A DNA stretch of 64,000 nt from Mycobacteroides immunogenum (lineage in GTDB: Bacteria > Actinomycetota > Actinomycetes > Mycobacteriales > Mycobacteriaceae): the NCBI RefSeq assembly GCF_001605725.1, contig NZ_CP011530.1, positions 2,356,001 to 2,420,000 on the forward strand, in the 5' to 3' direction. Under the pieces are notes generated by a model. The model ran no database searches. It was not told the origin of the DNA and saw only the letters and a program-made list of their open reading frames with translations. Below are positions 19,852 to 28,420 of this stretch, piece by piece (the first letter of the stretch is position 1; the number at the start of each line of letters is the position of its first letter). A program made the position numbers and the translations under genes.

Positions 19852-20685
19852 ATGACCACCCGTAATACGTTGGTGGCCGCTGCGGCGACTGACGCCGACG
19901 CCCCTGATCCCACGCCGACCCGGCGGGAGTGGATCTTCGACCGGCGCTGGGAAATCGTGCGTTTTCTCTCGCCGTTTGCCGTGTTGCTGATCTGGCAGGC
20001 CGGCAGTGCGTGGGGGCTGATCGATCCGGACATCCTGCCCGCGCCGTCGACGATCGCGCACGCCGGTATCGAACTGATCGGCAATGGTCAGCTTGCCGAC
20101 GCGCTTCGGGTTTCCGGGGTGCGCGCCGCCGAAGGCCTGTTGCTGGGTGGTGTGGTCGGGGTGGTGCTGGGCGCGGCGGTGGGGTTGTCCCGGCTCGCCG
20201 ACGCCGTACTGGACCCGACCATGCAGATGATTCGCGCGTTGCCTCACCTCGGGCTCATTCCGCTGTTCATCCTGTGGTTCGGTATCGGTGAGCTACCCAA
20301 AGTGCTCATGGTCGCCCTGGGGGCGGCCTTCCCGCTCTACCTCAACACCACGTCCGCGATCCGGCAGGTGGACCCCAAACTCTTCGAAACCGCGCAGGTG
20401 CTCGGATTCTCATTCTGGCAGCGCCTGCGCGTCATCGTCGCCCCCGGGGCGACGCCACAGGTGCTGGTGGGATTGCGTCAGTCCCTGGCGCTGGCCTGGC
20501 TCACACTCATCGTCGCCGAACAGATCAACGCCGACGCCGGTGTGGGCTTCCTCATCAATAACGCGCGCGATTTCCTCCGCATCGATGTCATCATCTTCGG
20601 CTTGGTGATCTACGCGTTGCTGGGCATTGTCACCGACGCCATCGTGCGCGTGCTGGAACGGCGCGCGTTGCGATACCGATCATGA
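19852..20685 (+). CDS. ssuC: Sulfonate-type ABC transporter permease (SsuC-like)
   Basis: A 277-residue inner-membrane permease of the SsuC/TauC/NrtB family. It has an N-terminal helix near FLSPFAVLLIWQAG, four to five further helices, and the EAA-type loop where the ATPase docks (ETAQVLGFSFWQRLRVIVAPGATPQVLVGLRQSL). ATG at 19852 (MTTRNTL) is preferred over GTG at 19831. It is first of four genes (permease, ATPase, binding lipoprotein, monooxygenase) that together import and desulfonate alkanesulfonates. The 110 bases upstream hold no operator that I can name. Confidence 0.88.
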   Translation: MTTRNTLVAAAATDADAPDPTPTRREWIFDRRWEIVRFLSPFAVLLIWQAGSAWGLIDPDILPAPSTIAHAGIELIGNGQLADALRVSGVRAAEGLLLGGVVGVVLGAAVGLSRLADAVLDPTMQMIRALPHLGLIPLFILWFGIGELPKVLMVALGAAFPLYLNTTSAIRQVDPKLFETAQVLGFSFWQRLRVIVAPGATPQVLVGLRQSLALAWLTLIVAEQINADAGVGFLINNARDFLRIDVIIFGLVIYALLGIVTDAIVRVLERRALRYRS

Positions 20686-20695
20686 AAGGCCAATC

Positions 20696-21445
20696 ATGAC
20701 AGCGGTTTTCGAGGTGGCCGAAGTGTCGCCGCAATCAGCTACGCCGGCGGCCGAGTTGTCCGCGGTGACCAAATGGTACGGACGAAATCGGGTGCTCGAC
20801 GACGTCTCGCTGCGGGTGGGCCGCGGCGAGATCGTGGCACTGGTGGGCCGTAGCGGCTCTGGCAAGTCGACGGTGCTCAGGGTGCTTTCCGGTTTGGCCG
20901 GAGATCACACCGGCGAGCGCACGGTGCTGGGTGCTCCGGCAGTCGCCTTCCAGGAGCCGCGCCTGTTTCCGTGGCGTTCGGTGCGCGACAATGTGAGGTA
21001 TGGGCTGACCCGCACCAAACTGTCCAAGGCAGAAGCTCTTTCGCGCGTCGATCGAGCGCTGGATGAAGTCGGACTCGCCGATAAGGCGCAGGCATGGCCG
21101 CTGACGCTCTCGGGTGGCCAGGCGCAGCGGGTTTCGCTGGCCCGCGCGCTTGTGGCGGAACCACAGCTGCTGCTGCTGGACGAGCCCTTCGGCGCTCTGG
21201 ACGCGTTGACCCGGCTCTCGATGCACCGCCTGTTGCTGAACCTGTGGCAACAGCACGAATTCGGCGTGCTGTTGGTCACCCATGATGTGGACGAGGCGAT
21301 ATCGCTGGCCGACACCGTTCTGGTGCTCGAGGGGGGACGGCTGGCGCACACCCTGCGCATCCGGAATCCGCGTAAACCGCAGGGACAGCATGACGCCGAA
21401 ACCGAGAACTACCGAGGAGAGCTCCTTGCGCAGCTTGGTGTTTAA
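20696..21445 (+). CDS. ssuB: Sulfonate-type ABC transporter ATPase (SsuB-like)
   Basis: A 249-residue ABC ATPase with Walker A GRSGSGKST, Q-loop FQEPRLFPW, signature LSGGQAQRVSLARAL, Walker B LLLLDEPFGALD and the switch His in VLLVTHDVDEA. It is the partner of the SsuC-like permease. The ATG at 20696 has GAAAGG 8 bases upstream. Its 3' end overlaps the start of the binding-protein gene by about 20 bases, supporting tight coupling. Confidence 0.9.
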   Translation: MTAVFEVAEVSPQSATPAAELSAVTKWYGRNRVLDDVSLRVGRGEIVALVGRSGSGKSTVLRVLSGLAGDHTGERTVLGAPAVAFQEPRLFPWRSVRDNVRYGLTRTKLSKAEALSRVDRALDEVGLADKAQAWPLTLSGGQAQRVSLARALVAEPQLLLLDEPFGALDALTRLSMHRLLLNLWQQHEFGVLLVTHDVDEAISLADTVLVLEGGRLAHTLRIRNPRKPQGQHDAETENYRGELLAQLGV

Positions 21446-22451
21446 GTCAATCATCAGCGCGACCGCGATTGTGCTGTCCTTGACGGCGTGCACCGCCGGC
21501 CGCGGCGACAAGGGTGATGCCGCGGTGCCGCAGCCCGTTCCGCTGTCGGAGCTGTCAAATCTCACCCTGCGCGTGGGCGATCAGAAGGGCGGCACCGAGT
21601 CCCTGCTACGGGCGGCGGGGGAGCTCGACAATGTGCCGTACAAGATCGAATTCTCCACCTTTACCTTTGGTCCCCCGCAGATCGAGGCGCTGACCGCGGG
21701 CAAGATCGACTTCGCCGTCACCGGGAACACGCCGCCGATCTTCGGTGCCGCGTCGAAGGCACGGATCAAGGTGGTGTCCGGGTACACCAATGATGCCTCC
21801 GGTGACCAGATCCTCGTGGCGGACGCTTCTCCCATCCATTCCGTGGCCGACCTAAGGGGACGGAAAGTGGTTGTCGGGAAGGGAAGTTCGGCGCATGGCC
21901 ACCTGTTACTCCAGCTGCAGAAGGCCAACCTCACCGTCAAGGACATTCAGTTGGTCTTTCTGCAACCCGCTGATGCGTTCACGGCCCTCAGCCAGGGACA
22001 GGCGGACGCGTGGGTCATCTGGGATCCCTACACGGCGCTGGCACAGAAACAGCTGAAGGTCCGCACGCTGGCTACCGCGACCGGTGTGTCGAACGGATAT
22101 GGGTTCGGGGTCGCTTCGCAAGTCGCGCTGCGCGATGCCCAGCGCAACACCGCGCTGTCGGATTTGGTGCAGCGCGTCGCCCGCGCCAGCGCGTGGGCCC
22201 AGGCTCATCCACAGGAGTGGTACGGAAAGTATGCCGCCGCGATCGGGATCGATCCTGCGGCAGCGGAACTGGCCCAGTCACGCAGCTTGAGACTGTCGAT
22301 ACCGATTACCGCCGAGGTGAATGCTTCGGAACAGACGCTCGCGGACCTGTTCACGCAGTCGGGCCAGATCCAGGGTCGGCTCACGTTCTCCGATTTCGTG
22401 GACAACCGTTTCGACAGTGTCCTCAAACAGTTCTTCGTCAAATCCCAGTAA
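21426..22451 (+). CDS. ssuA: Aliphatic sulfonate-binding lipoprotein (SsuA-like)
   Basis: A periplasmic-binding protein of about 341 residues (SsuA/TauA/NrtA type II fold) with a lipoprotein signal: a hydrophobic stretch ending in the lipobox LTAC. Typical segments are LRVGDQKGGTESLLRAAG, the IDFAVTGNTPPIFGAASKARIKVVSGY ligand region and GQADAWVIWDPYTALAQ. I prefer TTG at 21426, preceded by GAGGAGAG, giving a short normal signal peptide; ATG at 21390 would add 12 residues. It delivers sulfonates to SsuBC. Confidence 0.88.
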   Translation: MRSLVFKSIISATAIVLSLTACTAGRGDKGDAAVPQPVPLSELSNLTLRVGDQKGGTESLLRAAGELDNVPYKIEFSTFTFGPPQIEALTAGKIDFAVTGNTPPIFGAASKARIKVVSGYTNDASGDQILVADASPIHSVADLRGRKVVVGKGSSAHGHLLLQLQKANLTVKDIQLVFLQPADAFTALSQGQADAWVIWDPYTALAQKQLKVRTLATATGVSNGYGFGVASQVALRDAQRNTALSDLVQRVARASAWAQAHPQEWYGKYAAAIGIDPAAAELAQSRSLRLSIPITAEVNASEQTLADLFTQSGQIQGRLTFSDFVDNRFDSVLKQFFVKSQ

Positions 22452-22474
22452 CCTCGATAAGGAGAGTAATCCCC

Positions 22475-23572
22475 GTGGCCGCCAAGTTTTTCTGGTTTTT
22501 GCCTACCAACGGAGACAGCCGTTCGATCGTGGGCGCCTCACACGCGTCGTCGCATCACACTGTCCCAGCCGGTTACCGGGAACCCAGCCTGCGTTATCTC
22601 GGTGAGGTCGCGCGCGCGGCCGACCGGCTGGGCTTCGAGGGTGTGCTGACGCCTACCGGAACCTGGTGCGAGGACGCGTGGTTGACCGCGGCGGGGCTGC
22701 TCGATCAGACGGAACGCCTGAAGTTTTTGGTGGCCTTTAGGCCGGGTCTGGTGCCGCCGACGCTGGCCGCGCAGCAGGCGGCGACTCTGCAGCGATTCTC
22801 GAACGGCCGATTGTTGCTCAACGTGGTCAGTGGTGGCGACGATGCCGAGCAGCGGCGCTTCGGCGACTGGCTTACCCATGATGAGCGGTACGAGCGCACG
22901 GGGGAGTTCCTGCAGATCGTTCGGGACATCTGGAAGGGCGACCCCGTGGATTTCACCGGAAAGCACTACACGGTGACCGATGCGCGGGTATCCGAGCCGC
23001 CAAGCCCCTTGCCGGAGTTGTATTTCGGTGGTTCTTCGCCGGCTGCGCTACCCATCGCGGCCGAGCACGTCGATGTGTACCTCACCTGGGGTGAGCCGCC
23101 CGCCGCCGCGGCGGCGAAGATCGAGGCGGTGCGCGCGCTGGCGAAGGAACGCGGCCGGGCCCTGCGATTCGGAATCCGCCTGCACACCATCAGCCGCGAT
23201 ACCTCGGAGGCGGCCTGGGCGGTAGCCAACTCCCTGGTGGGTGAGTTGACGCCCGATCAGATCGCCAAGGCAACGGCACTGCATTCGAAGTCCGAATCCG
23301 AAGGACAGCGTCGCATGACCGCGCTGCACGGCGGACGTCTCGACAAGCTGGAGATCTATCCGAACCTGTGGGCGGGGGTCGGATTGGTGCGCGGCGGTGC
23401 CGGTACCGCGCTGGTGGGCAGCCACGAAGAGGTCGCCAACCTGATCTCCGAATATCACGCGGCCGGGTTCGACGAGTTCATCCTCTCCGGGTATCCGCAT
23501 CTCGAAGAGGCCTACTGGTTCGCCGAGGGTGTACTTCCGCTGCTCAAGAAGAAGGGCGCACTCGCCGCCTAG
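22475..23572 (+). CDS. ssuD: FMNH2-dependent alkanesulfonate monooxygenase (SsuD-like)
   Basis: A bacterial-luciferase-fold monooxygenase of 365 residues that cleaves the C-S bond of alkanesulfonates, releasing sulfite and an aldehyde. It opens KFFWFLPTNGDSRSIVG and contains GVLTPTGTWCEDAW with the conserved Cys of SsuD, LLNVVSGGDDAEQRRFGDWL and a DEFILSGYPHLEEAYWF segment. GTG at 22475 has AAGGAGAG 8 bases upstream. The reductase that supplies FMNH2 is not adjacent. Its stop overlaps the convergent next gene by four bases. Confidence 0.92.
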   Translation: MAAKFFWFLPTNGDSRSIVGASHASSHHTVPAGYREPSLRYLGEVARAADRLGFEGVLTPTGTWCEDAWLTAAGLLDQTERLKFLVAFRPGLVPPTLAAQQAATLQRFSNGRLLLNVVSGGDDAEQRRFGDWLTHDERYERTGEFLQIVRDIWKGDPVDFTGKHYTVTDARVSEPPSPLPELYFGGSSPAALPIAAEHVDVYLTWGEPPAAAAAKIEAVRALAKERGRALRFGIRLHTISRDTSEAAWAVANSLVGELTPDQIAKATALHSKSESEGQRRMTALHGGRLDKLEIYPNLWAGVGLVRGGAGTALVGSHEEVANLISEYHAAGFDEFILSGYPHLEEAYWFAEGVLPLLKKKGALAA

Positions 23573-24453
23573 CCGAGGTGCGCGCTGTGATCGTCAAGAT
23601 CATTGCGCCGCAGCCCCATCGGCGTCGAGGCCGGCAGGTCACCCCCGGCGATGACCTGCCGGGTGATGGGGGTGAGGGTCCGGAAGAGCGTCTCCACCTC
23701 CGCATCGGTGAGGGTATCGAGCACCCGCAAGGACGCGCGGTCGGTGCTTTCCTCGATATCGGCCTTCACGGCGCGGCCGCTCGGGCTCAGCCCACCGTCA
23801 TCGAGTAGACCGCGCCGGGTCAGCCGTTGCTCGATGTCCGCCCATTCCGCATCGTCATAGTCGCGGCTGCGCATGATGCCGTCCTTGGTGGCGCGCCCGG
23901 CGGCGACGTGGAACACGTTGGATTCGCGGCCGTCGATACCTGCGGCGACCAGTGCGGCAACATGGGCGTCGCCGCGTTGCTCGCGGAGCAGCGTGGCCGC
24001 GTGCCACAGCGCGGACACGGGTTCCTCCGGCCAGGGAGTGGTGGTGAGGGCCGCGTAGAGCGGGCGGCCTGCGAGTGAGCCATGACGGGCCGCCCTGCTG
24101 AGCAGTTCGGCGGCTGTACACAGGTTTTCGTCATCGGTCAGGCCGTAGCGTTGTAGCGCTGCCACGGCACCGCGCTGCCGCCCGAGCAGCGCCTGCTCGG
24201 GGCTGGCGGTGTCCCAGGCGCCGGCGAGTGACTTCTCCACCCGGAAGGTGGAGAAGTTATAGAAGATCGCCTCCACCACGCGGGGGTGCACCGTGCCCAG
24301 TGGAGCGGAGCGGGTGGCGAAGTATCCGCGCCAGAAGCCGCGATATCCGAGTTCGTCGGCGGCTGCGCGCGCTTCGGGCGCGAAGTAGACGATTCCGTGC
24401 ACGGGCTCGAAGCGCTCGTAGAACCGGCGGGCCAGGGCTGCTGAACGTGCCAT
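23569..24453 (-). CDS. SCO6745 family protein
   Basis: A 294-residue soluble, mostly helical protein resembling the actinobacterial SCO6745 family. It opens MARSAALARRFYERFEPVHGIVYFAPEARAA and has the FYNFSTFRVEKSLAGAW and ALWHAATLLREQRGDAHVAAL segments that family members share. No catalytic function is established for the family to my knowledge. The ATG at 24453 is preferred over the TTG one codon upstream. It converges with ssuD and overlaps it by four bases. Confidence 0.75.
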   Translation of the reverse strand: MARSAALARRFYERFEPVHGIVYFAPEARAAADELGYRGFWRGYFATRSAPLGTVHPRVVEAIFYNFSTFRVEKSLAGAWDTASPEQALLGRQRGAVAALQRYGLTDDENLCTAAELLSRAARHGSLAGRPLYAALTTTPWPEEPVSALWHAATLLREQRGDAHVAALVAAGIDGRESNVFHVAAGRATKDGIMRSRDYDDAEWADIEQRLTRRGLLDDGGLSPSGRAVKADIEESTDRASLRVLDTLTDAEVETLFRTLTPITRQVIAGGDLPASTPMGLRRNDLDDHSAHLG

Positions 24454-24521
24454 CAAATTAGTGAACCATGTGCTGTTGGCAAGCCGCTGTACTTGTCGGC
24501 GGGTGATCGTAGGGTTATCTC

Positions 24522-24956
24522 ATGGGACTGAGTGTGGAAGAACGACAAGCATTTTTGGCCGAGCCCCACGTGGCGGCGATATCCGTCAGTGCCGGGGCGC
24601 AGCGCGGTCCGCTGACCGTGCCGATCTGGTACTACTACACCGCCGGCGGTGATCTCTGGATTCCGACGGGCAAGGGTTCACGTAAGCATCAGTTGATCGA
24701 GGCGGCCGGCCGGTTGACGCTCATGGTCGATCGTGAGCAGCCGACGGTCCGCTATGTCAGCGTCGAAGGACCGGTGACCAAGATCGTGCCGCTGGAACAC
24801 GATCAGCACCGGCAGGTGGCCGCTCGCTATATCCCCGAGGAACTGCTCGAGGGCTACCTCAAGTACGCCGAGAGCTACGGCGAGCAGATCGCCGTGTACG
24901 TCTCGCCGGAGCACTGGCTCTCGGCGGATCTCGGTGGCCCGGAGAACTGGGGCTAG
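24522..24956 (+). CDS. Pyridoxamine 5'-phosphate oxidase family protein
   Basis: A 144-residue split-barrel flavoprotein: the opening EERQAFLAEPHVAAISVSAG, RGPLTVPIWYYYTAGGDLWI and GSRKHQLIEAAGRLTLMVD match the PPOX family. It belongs to a different subgroup from the tandem pair at the left end of the window, lacking their SWKxxRIR motif. Substrate and cofactor (FMN, F420 or heme) cannot be decided. Its end overlaps the convergent hydrolase gene by four bases. Confidence 0.78.
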   Translation: MGLSVEERQAFLAEPHVAAISVSAGAQRGPLTVPIWYYYTAGGDLWIPTGKGSRKHQLIEAAGRLTLMVDREQPTVRYVSVEGPVTKIVPLEHDQHRQVAARYIPEELLEGYLKYAESYGEQIAVYVSPEHWLSADLGGPENWG

Positions 24957-26860
24957 GCGTCTGGCTTGCTGCCGGGGCCGGGCATCGGGAAGACCTCGGT
25001 TCCTTGATCACCGGCCGGTATGACGGGCAGGGTGAGCGTCGACGGGTGTGCCGGGTCATGCAGGATCGTCTGCGTCGCGGTGTGTAGCGCGGCGTCCTGC
25101 CCGAAAGGTGCGCCGGTGTTCGGGTTCGGCGCGTATTGCGGAAAGTCGCTGCTGGAGATCTCCAGCCGAATCCGCTCGCCGGTACGGAACTGGTAACTCA
25201 CCGGCCAGACGTCGATGCGGTATTTGTGGGGCTGTCCCATCGGGATCGGACGGCGCTCGGACAGGGACTGCGCCATCGACGTACGCACGATTCCGTTGTT
25301 GAGGTTCACCGCGGTGCCATTGGGTTGCACAGCAACGAGTTTCGCGGTGAAATCGGTGTCGGGGGCCGACGACGAGGCCCAAAGGTCGACAGCGATGGGT
25401 CCGGTGATCTCGGTGTCGGTGTTCAGTGGCGCACTGGTGTACGTCAGCACATCGGGTCGCTGCTCCACTGCGCGCTGGTCGTAACGGCCCTCCGGTGCCG
25501 TATCGGCGGCGCAGCAGGAATGACCGCCGGCGCTCGGCACTGGATTGGCCGGGTCATACAGATAGGTGTCGGGAGCATCGCCGGGTGAGGCCGAGTCGCG
25601 CAGCAGCGTCCCATTGTGCCGTGCGCCAGGGCCGCCCAGGTGGTACACCGTCCATTCCGTCTGGGGTAACGGCCAGGCGGGGGCGTTTTTCCAGCGGTTG
25701 GCTCCCATCAGGAAGTAATCGACGCGAGGTGATTCGGTGGCCGCGCCGTTGTCGACGCCCTTGAGGAAGTGATCGAACCACGCCAGCTGCAGTTCGTTGA
25801 CAGGGCTGTTGGCCCCTGGCCCCAGGTTCTTCAACAACGGTGATGGACTTGATGATTCGCGCCCCCAGGCCAGATGATCCCATGGGCCCACCACGATGCG
25901 CTGATACCGGCGTGCGTCCGGCGAACCACCCCCGGCGGTCATGCCCGCGAAGTTCTCCAAGCCGCCGCGCAGGAACGCGTCGTACCAGCCTTCGAAATGA
26001 AGCACTGGAACCTTGACATTCTGGTACCGGTCCCGAATGCTCCAGCGTTTCCAATAATCGTCCCGCGTCGAATGCCTGATCCAGTCGAAGTACCACGGCG
26101 CCACCGCGGGATTGCCCGGTTGCATCGGTGGAAGATCTTTGTAGGGAAGATAATTGAGCCAGCGCGCGCGTTCGGTGGCGGCGGTGTGCAGCTGGTCGAC
26201 GGCCGCGGCGTCACCCCGGTTTTCGGCGGCGGTGGTGGCGATCGTCCCGATGGCCCAGGGCAGCACGAATCCGAGCCGGAATTCGCCGCCCTCGTAGGTC
26301 CAGTCGTCGTAGTAATCGGACGCGGTGTTGGAGGGGACGATGGTTGTCAGGTGCGGGGGAGTCGTGGTGGCGGCCAGCCATTGGGTCGCGCCGACGTACG
26401 AGGAGCCGTACATGCCCACCTTGCCGGTGGAACCGGGCAATCCGGCTGCCCACTCCACGGTGTCGTAGCCGTCGCTGCCGTCGTTACCGAATTCGGTGAA
26501 GACCCCGTCCGAAGCGCCCTGACCCCGCACGTCCTGTATCACCACCAGATAGCAATGGGAGGCAAACCACTGGGGCGTACGGAAACGCGACGGCTGGACC
26601 TGTGCGGTGTCCTTGCCGTACTGGGTCCGCATGAGGATGACCGGCACCGTGTCCTTGAGCTTGGGGCGGTAGACGTCGGCGCGCAGGATCGTCCCGTCGC
26701 GCATCGTGGCCGGCACGTCGGTCTGCTTGGCGACGGCGCACGGGCCGCGCCCGTCTGATGGCGGCCACGCCTTGGAGTGGGTGCTGTGACCACATCCCGT
26801 GAGCACCAGACTCAGCGCGGCGGCGAATACTCCCAGACGTCTGGCTGAACGTGTGATCAC
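24953..26860 (-). CDS. CocE/NonD family hydrolase, lipoprotein
   Basis: A 635-residue exported alpha/beta hydrolase of the CocE/X-Pro dipeptidyl-peptidase S15 type. It has a lipoprotein signal (LGVFAAALSLVLTGC), the N-terminal RDGTILRADVYRP and VIQDVRGQGASDG segments, the nucleophile GMYGSSYVGATQ, a VLHFEGWYDAF acid region and a C-terminal jelly-roll domain. Members cleave esters, amides or proline dipeptides; the natural substrate is unknown. It starts with GTG at 26860. Anchoring in the cell envelope is inferred from the lipobox. Confidence 0.87.
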   Translation of the reverse strand: MITRSARRLGVFAAALSLVLTGCGHSTHSKAWPPSDGRGPCAVAKQTDVPATMRDGTILRADVYRPKLKDTVPVILMRTQYGKDTAQVQPSRFRTPQWFASHCYLVVIQDVRGQGASDGVFTEFGNDGSDGYDTVEWAAGLPGSTGKVGMYGSSYVGATQWLAATTTPPHLTTIVPSNTASDYYDDWTYEGGEFRLGFVLPWAIGTIATTAAENRGDAAAVDQLHTAATERARWLNYLPYKDLPPMQPGNPAVAPWYFDWIRHSTRDDYWKRWSIRDRYQNVKVPVLHFEGWYDAFLRGGLENFAGMTAGGGSPDARRYQRIVVGPWDHLAWGRESSSPSPLLKNLGPGANSPVNELQLAWFDHFLKGVDNGAATESPRVDYFLMGANRWKNAPAWPLPQTEWTVYHLGGPGARHNGTLLRDSASPGDAPDTYLYDPANPVPSAGGHSCCAADTAPEGRYDQRAVEQRPDVLTYTSAPLNTDTEITGPIAVDLWASSSAPDTDFTAKLVAVQPNGTAVNLNNGIVRTSMAQSLSERRPIPMGQPHKYRIDVWPVSYQFRTGERIRLEISSSDFPQYAPNPNTGAPFGQDAALHTATQTILHDPAHPSTLTLPVIPAGDQGTEVFPMPGPGSKPDA

Positions 26861-26904
26861 TCCGAAAGGGTACCGAGGGCGGTATTACTCGATAGATTCC
26901 CGAG

Positions 26905-27405
26905 ATGCTGGATCACGTTTCGCGACGACTTCCTGATGACATTCCCGCGTTGGTCATCTCGTTGGCGGCCGCCGCAATCGCCGCCGGGGTGGGCGGATTG
27001 GCGTCCGTGAACGCGGCCGCGAAGTACGGTCTGCTCGTACAGCCGTCCTGGGCTCCGCCCGCGTGGCTCTTCGGCCCGGTATGGACCGTGCTGTATGTGC
27101 TGATGGGAGTCGCGGCGTGGCTGGTGTGGCGCACCCGGCCGCCCGTGGCCACCCGCGCGCTCAGTGCATACGGGATACAGCTGGTACTGAACGCGCTATG
27201 GACCCCGCTGTTCTTCGGCCTCGGTTGGCGAGGTGCCGCGCTGGCGGAGATCGCCGTTCTCTGGATCGCCTTAGCTGTCACCATCACACTGTTCTGGCGC
27301 AGCAGCCGAACCGCGGCGTATCTCCTGGTGCCCTACCTCGTCTGGACGACATTCGCGGTCTGCCTGAACTTCTCGGTGTGGCAACTCAACACCGCGGTGG
27401 CCTGA
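26905..27405 (+). CDS. TspO/MBR family membrane protein
   Basis: A five-helix membrane protein of 166 residues. The tryptophan-rich SWAPPAWLFGPVWTVLYVLMGVAAWLVW and QLVLNALWTPLFFGLGWRGAALAEI segments are the hallmark of TspO (tryptophan-rich sensory protein/peripheral benzodiazepine receptor), which binds porphyrins and is linked to tetrapyrrole and stress metabolism. It converges with the last gene of the ESX-3 operon across a strong hairpin. Confidence 0.9.
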   Translation: MLDHVSRRLPDDIPALVISLAAAAIAAGVGGLASVNAAAKYGLLVQPSWAPPAWLFGPVWTVLYVLMGVAAWLVWRTRPPVATRALSAYGIQLVLNALWTPLFFGLGWRGAALAEIAVLWIALAVTITLFWRSSRTAAYLLVPYLVWTTFAVCLNFSVWQLNTAVA

Positions 27406-27406
27406 G

Positions 27407-27435
27407 CGGCGCTGGTCGTCATCAGACCAGCGCCG
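27407..27435. terminator. Bidirectional hairpin between tspO-like gene and eccE3
   Basis: CGGCGCTGGTC at 27407-27417 pairs perfectly with CGACCAGCGCCG-type complement at 27425-27435: an 11-base stem with a 7-base loop, placed at the ends of two convergent genes and overlapping the eccE3 stop. It would end the ESX-3 transcript in one direction and the TspO transcript in the other. Confidence 0.75.
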
Positions 27436-28420
27436 GCTCCTCGTCCTGCCGCTCGAAGTCGTTGAGGAAGCCCGTGCTCACCGCGGTGCTCGTCTGGGTC
27501 AAGGCCTTGGACGACAGCGGGTTCAACGCGCGCAGCACCAGCAGATGCTCACCCCAGTACGGGGTCAGCCCGTCCAGTGGTGCACGAGCGTCCGGCTTGT
27601 CGTGGGTACGCAGCGCGCACACCACGGCCAGCTGGGGGGCATCGGTGGTGCCGCTCAGCTCAAGTGCCGTCCAGCGTTCCGGCAGCGCGATATTGGCGAT
27701 GTTGTCCAGGGTTTCGGACAGGTCGTTGTTCACGGTGACGCGGTAGGTGGCGAGGTAGCCATGATCGTCAATGACGCCGCGCGACCCCTCCTTGGCCTGT
27801 GCCGGGAGCGGGGTGTTCGGGTTCTCGGCCGTCGTAACCTGCCAGCCCAGTTCGCGCAGATGGTCGGACAGTCGGCGCGCGACCGTATCGGCGGTCTCGC
27901 GTAAGGGGATTCGCGGTGACCGTGCCTGCAGTGCGGTGAGGTTCTCCGCTGCGCTCAAGGTCAGACTGACCCACGTTTTGCTCACGGCACCATCGACGAC
28001 GGCCGTGGTGACACGGATCGACGAGCACCGCACGCCGTAACGATCCAGATACCCGGCAAGGAGGCCGACGGGCACATCGGCACCCGCGGGACGCGAGGTC
28101 AGCTCCAGTACGACGGTGCTGCGTGCGTCGACGCCCGCGGCGACAACCTGAGCGGTGTCGACAGGGGATCGTCCGGAGACCCTGCGGGCCAACAACTTCG
28201 TGAATCGTCCGAGGATGTCGGTCAGGAAGGTGCCGCGCCACCACACCAGCAGAACCAGAGCCAACACCCCGGCGGTGATTGCAATCCAGCGGTCGGCGGG
28301 GTCGCGCCGGTACAGGGCGAAGGCTCCTGCGGCGACCAGTGTGGCGATCAAGGTCAGCCGCAGCGTTCCAGGCACGGGTGGTCGATACAGCTTCAATTTC
28401 CTACTCGCATTCGTACTCAC
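27422..28420 (-). CDS. eccE3: ESX-3 type VII secretion component EccE3
   Basis: The last gene of the ESX-3 operon, 332 residues. It has two N-terminal transmembrane helices (LRLTLIATLVAAGAFALYR and WIAITAGVLALVLLVWW) followed by a cytoplasmic domain, as in EccE, which sits at the periphery of the membrane complex. The GTG at 28420 is chosen because it overlaps the mycP3 stop (GTGA), matching the coupling seen elsewhere in the operon. Confidence 0.92.
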   Translation of the reverse strand: MSTNASRKLKLYRPPVPGTLRLTLIATLVAAGAFALYRRDPADRWIAITAGVLALVLLVWWRGTFLTDILGRFTKLLARRVSGRSPVDTAQVVAAGVDARSTVVLELTSRPAGADVPVGLLAGYLDRYGVRCSSIRVTTAVVDGAVSKTWVSLTLSAAENLTALQARSPRIPLRETADTVARRLSDHLRELGWQVTTAENPNTPLPAQAKEGSRGVIDDHGYLATYRVTVNNDLSETLDNIANIALPERWTALELSGTTDAPQLAVVCALRTHDKPDARAPLDGLTPYWGEHLLVLRALNPLSSKALTQTSTAVSTGFLNDFERQDEEPALV

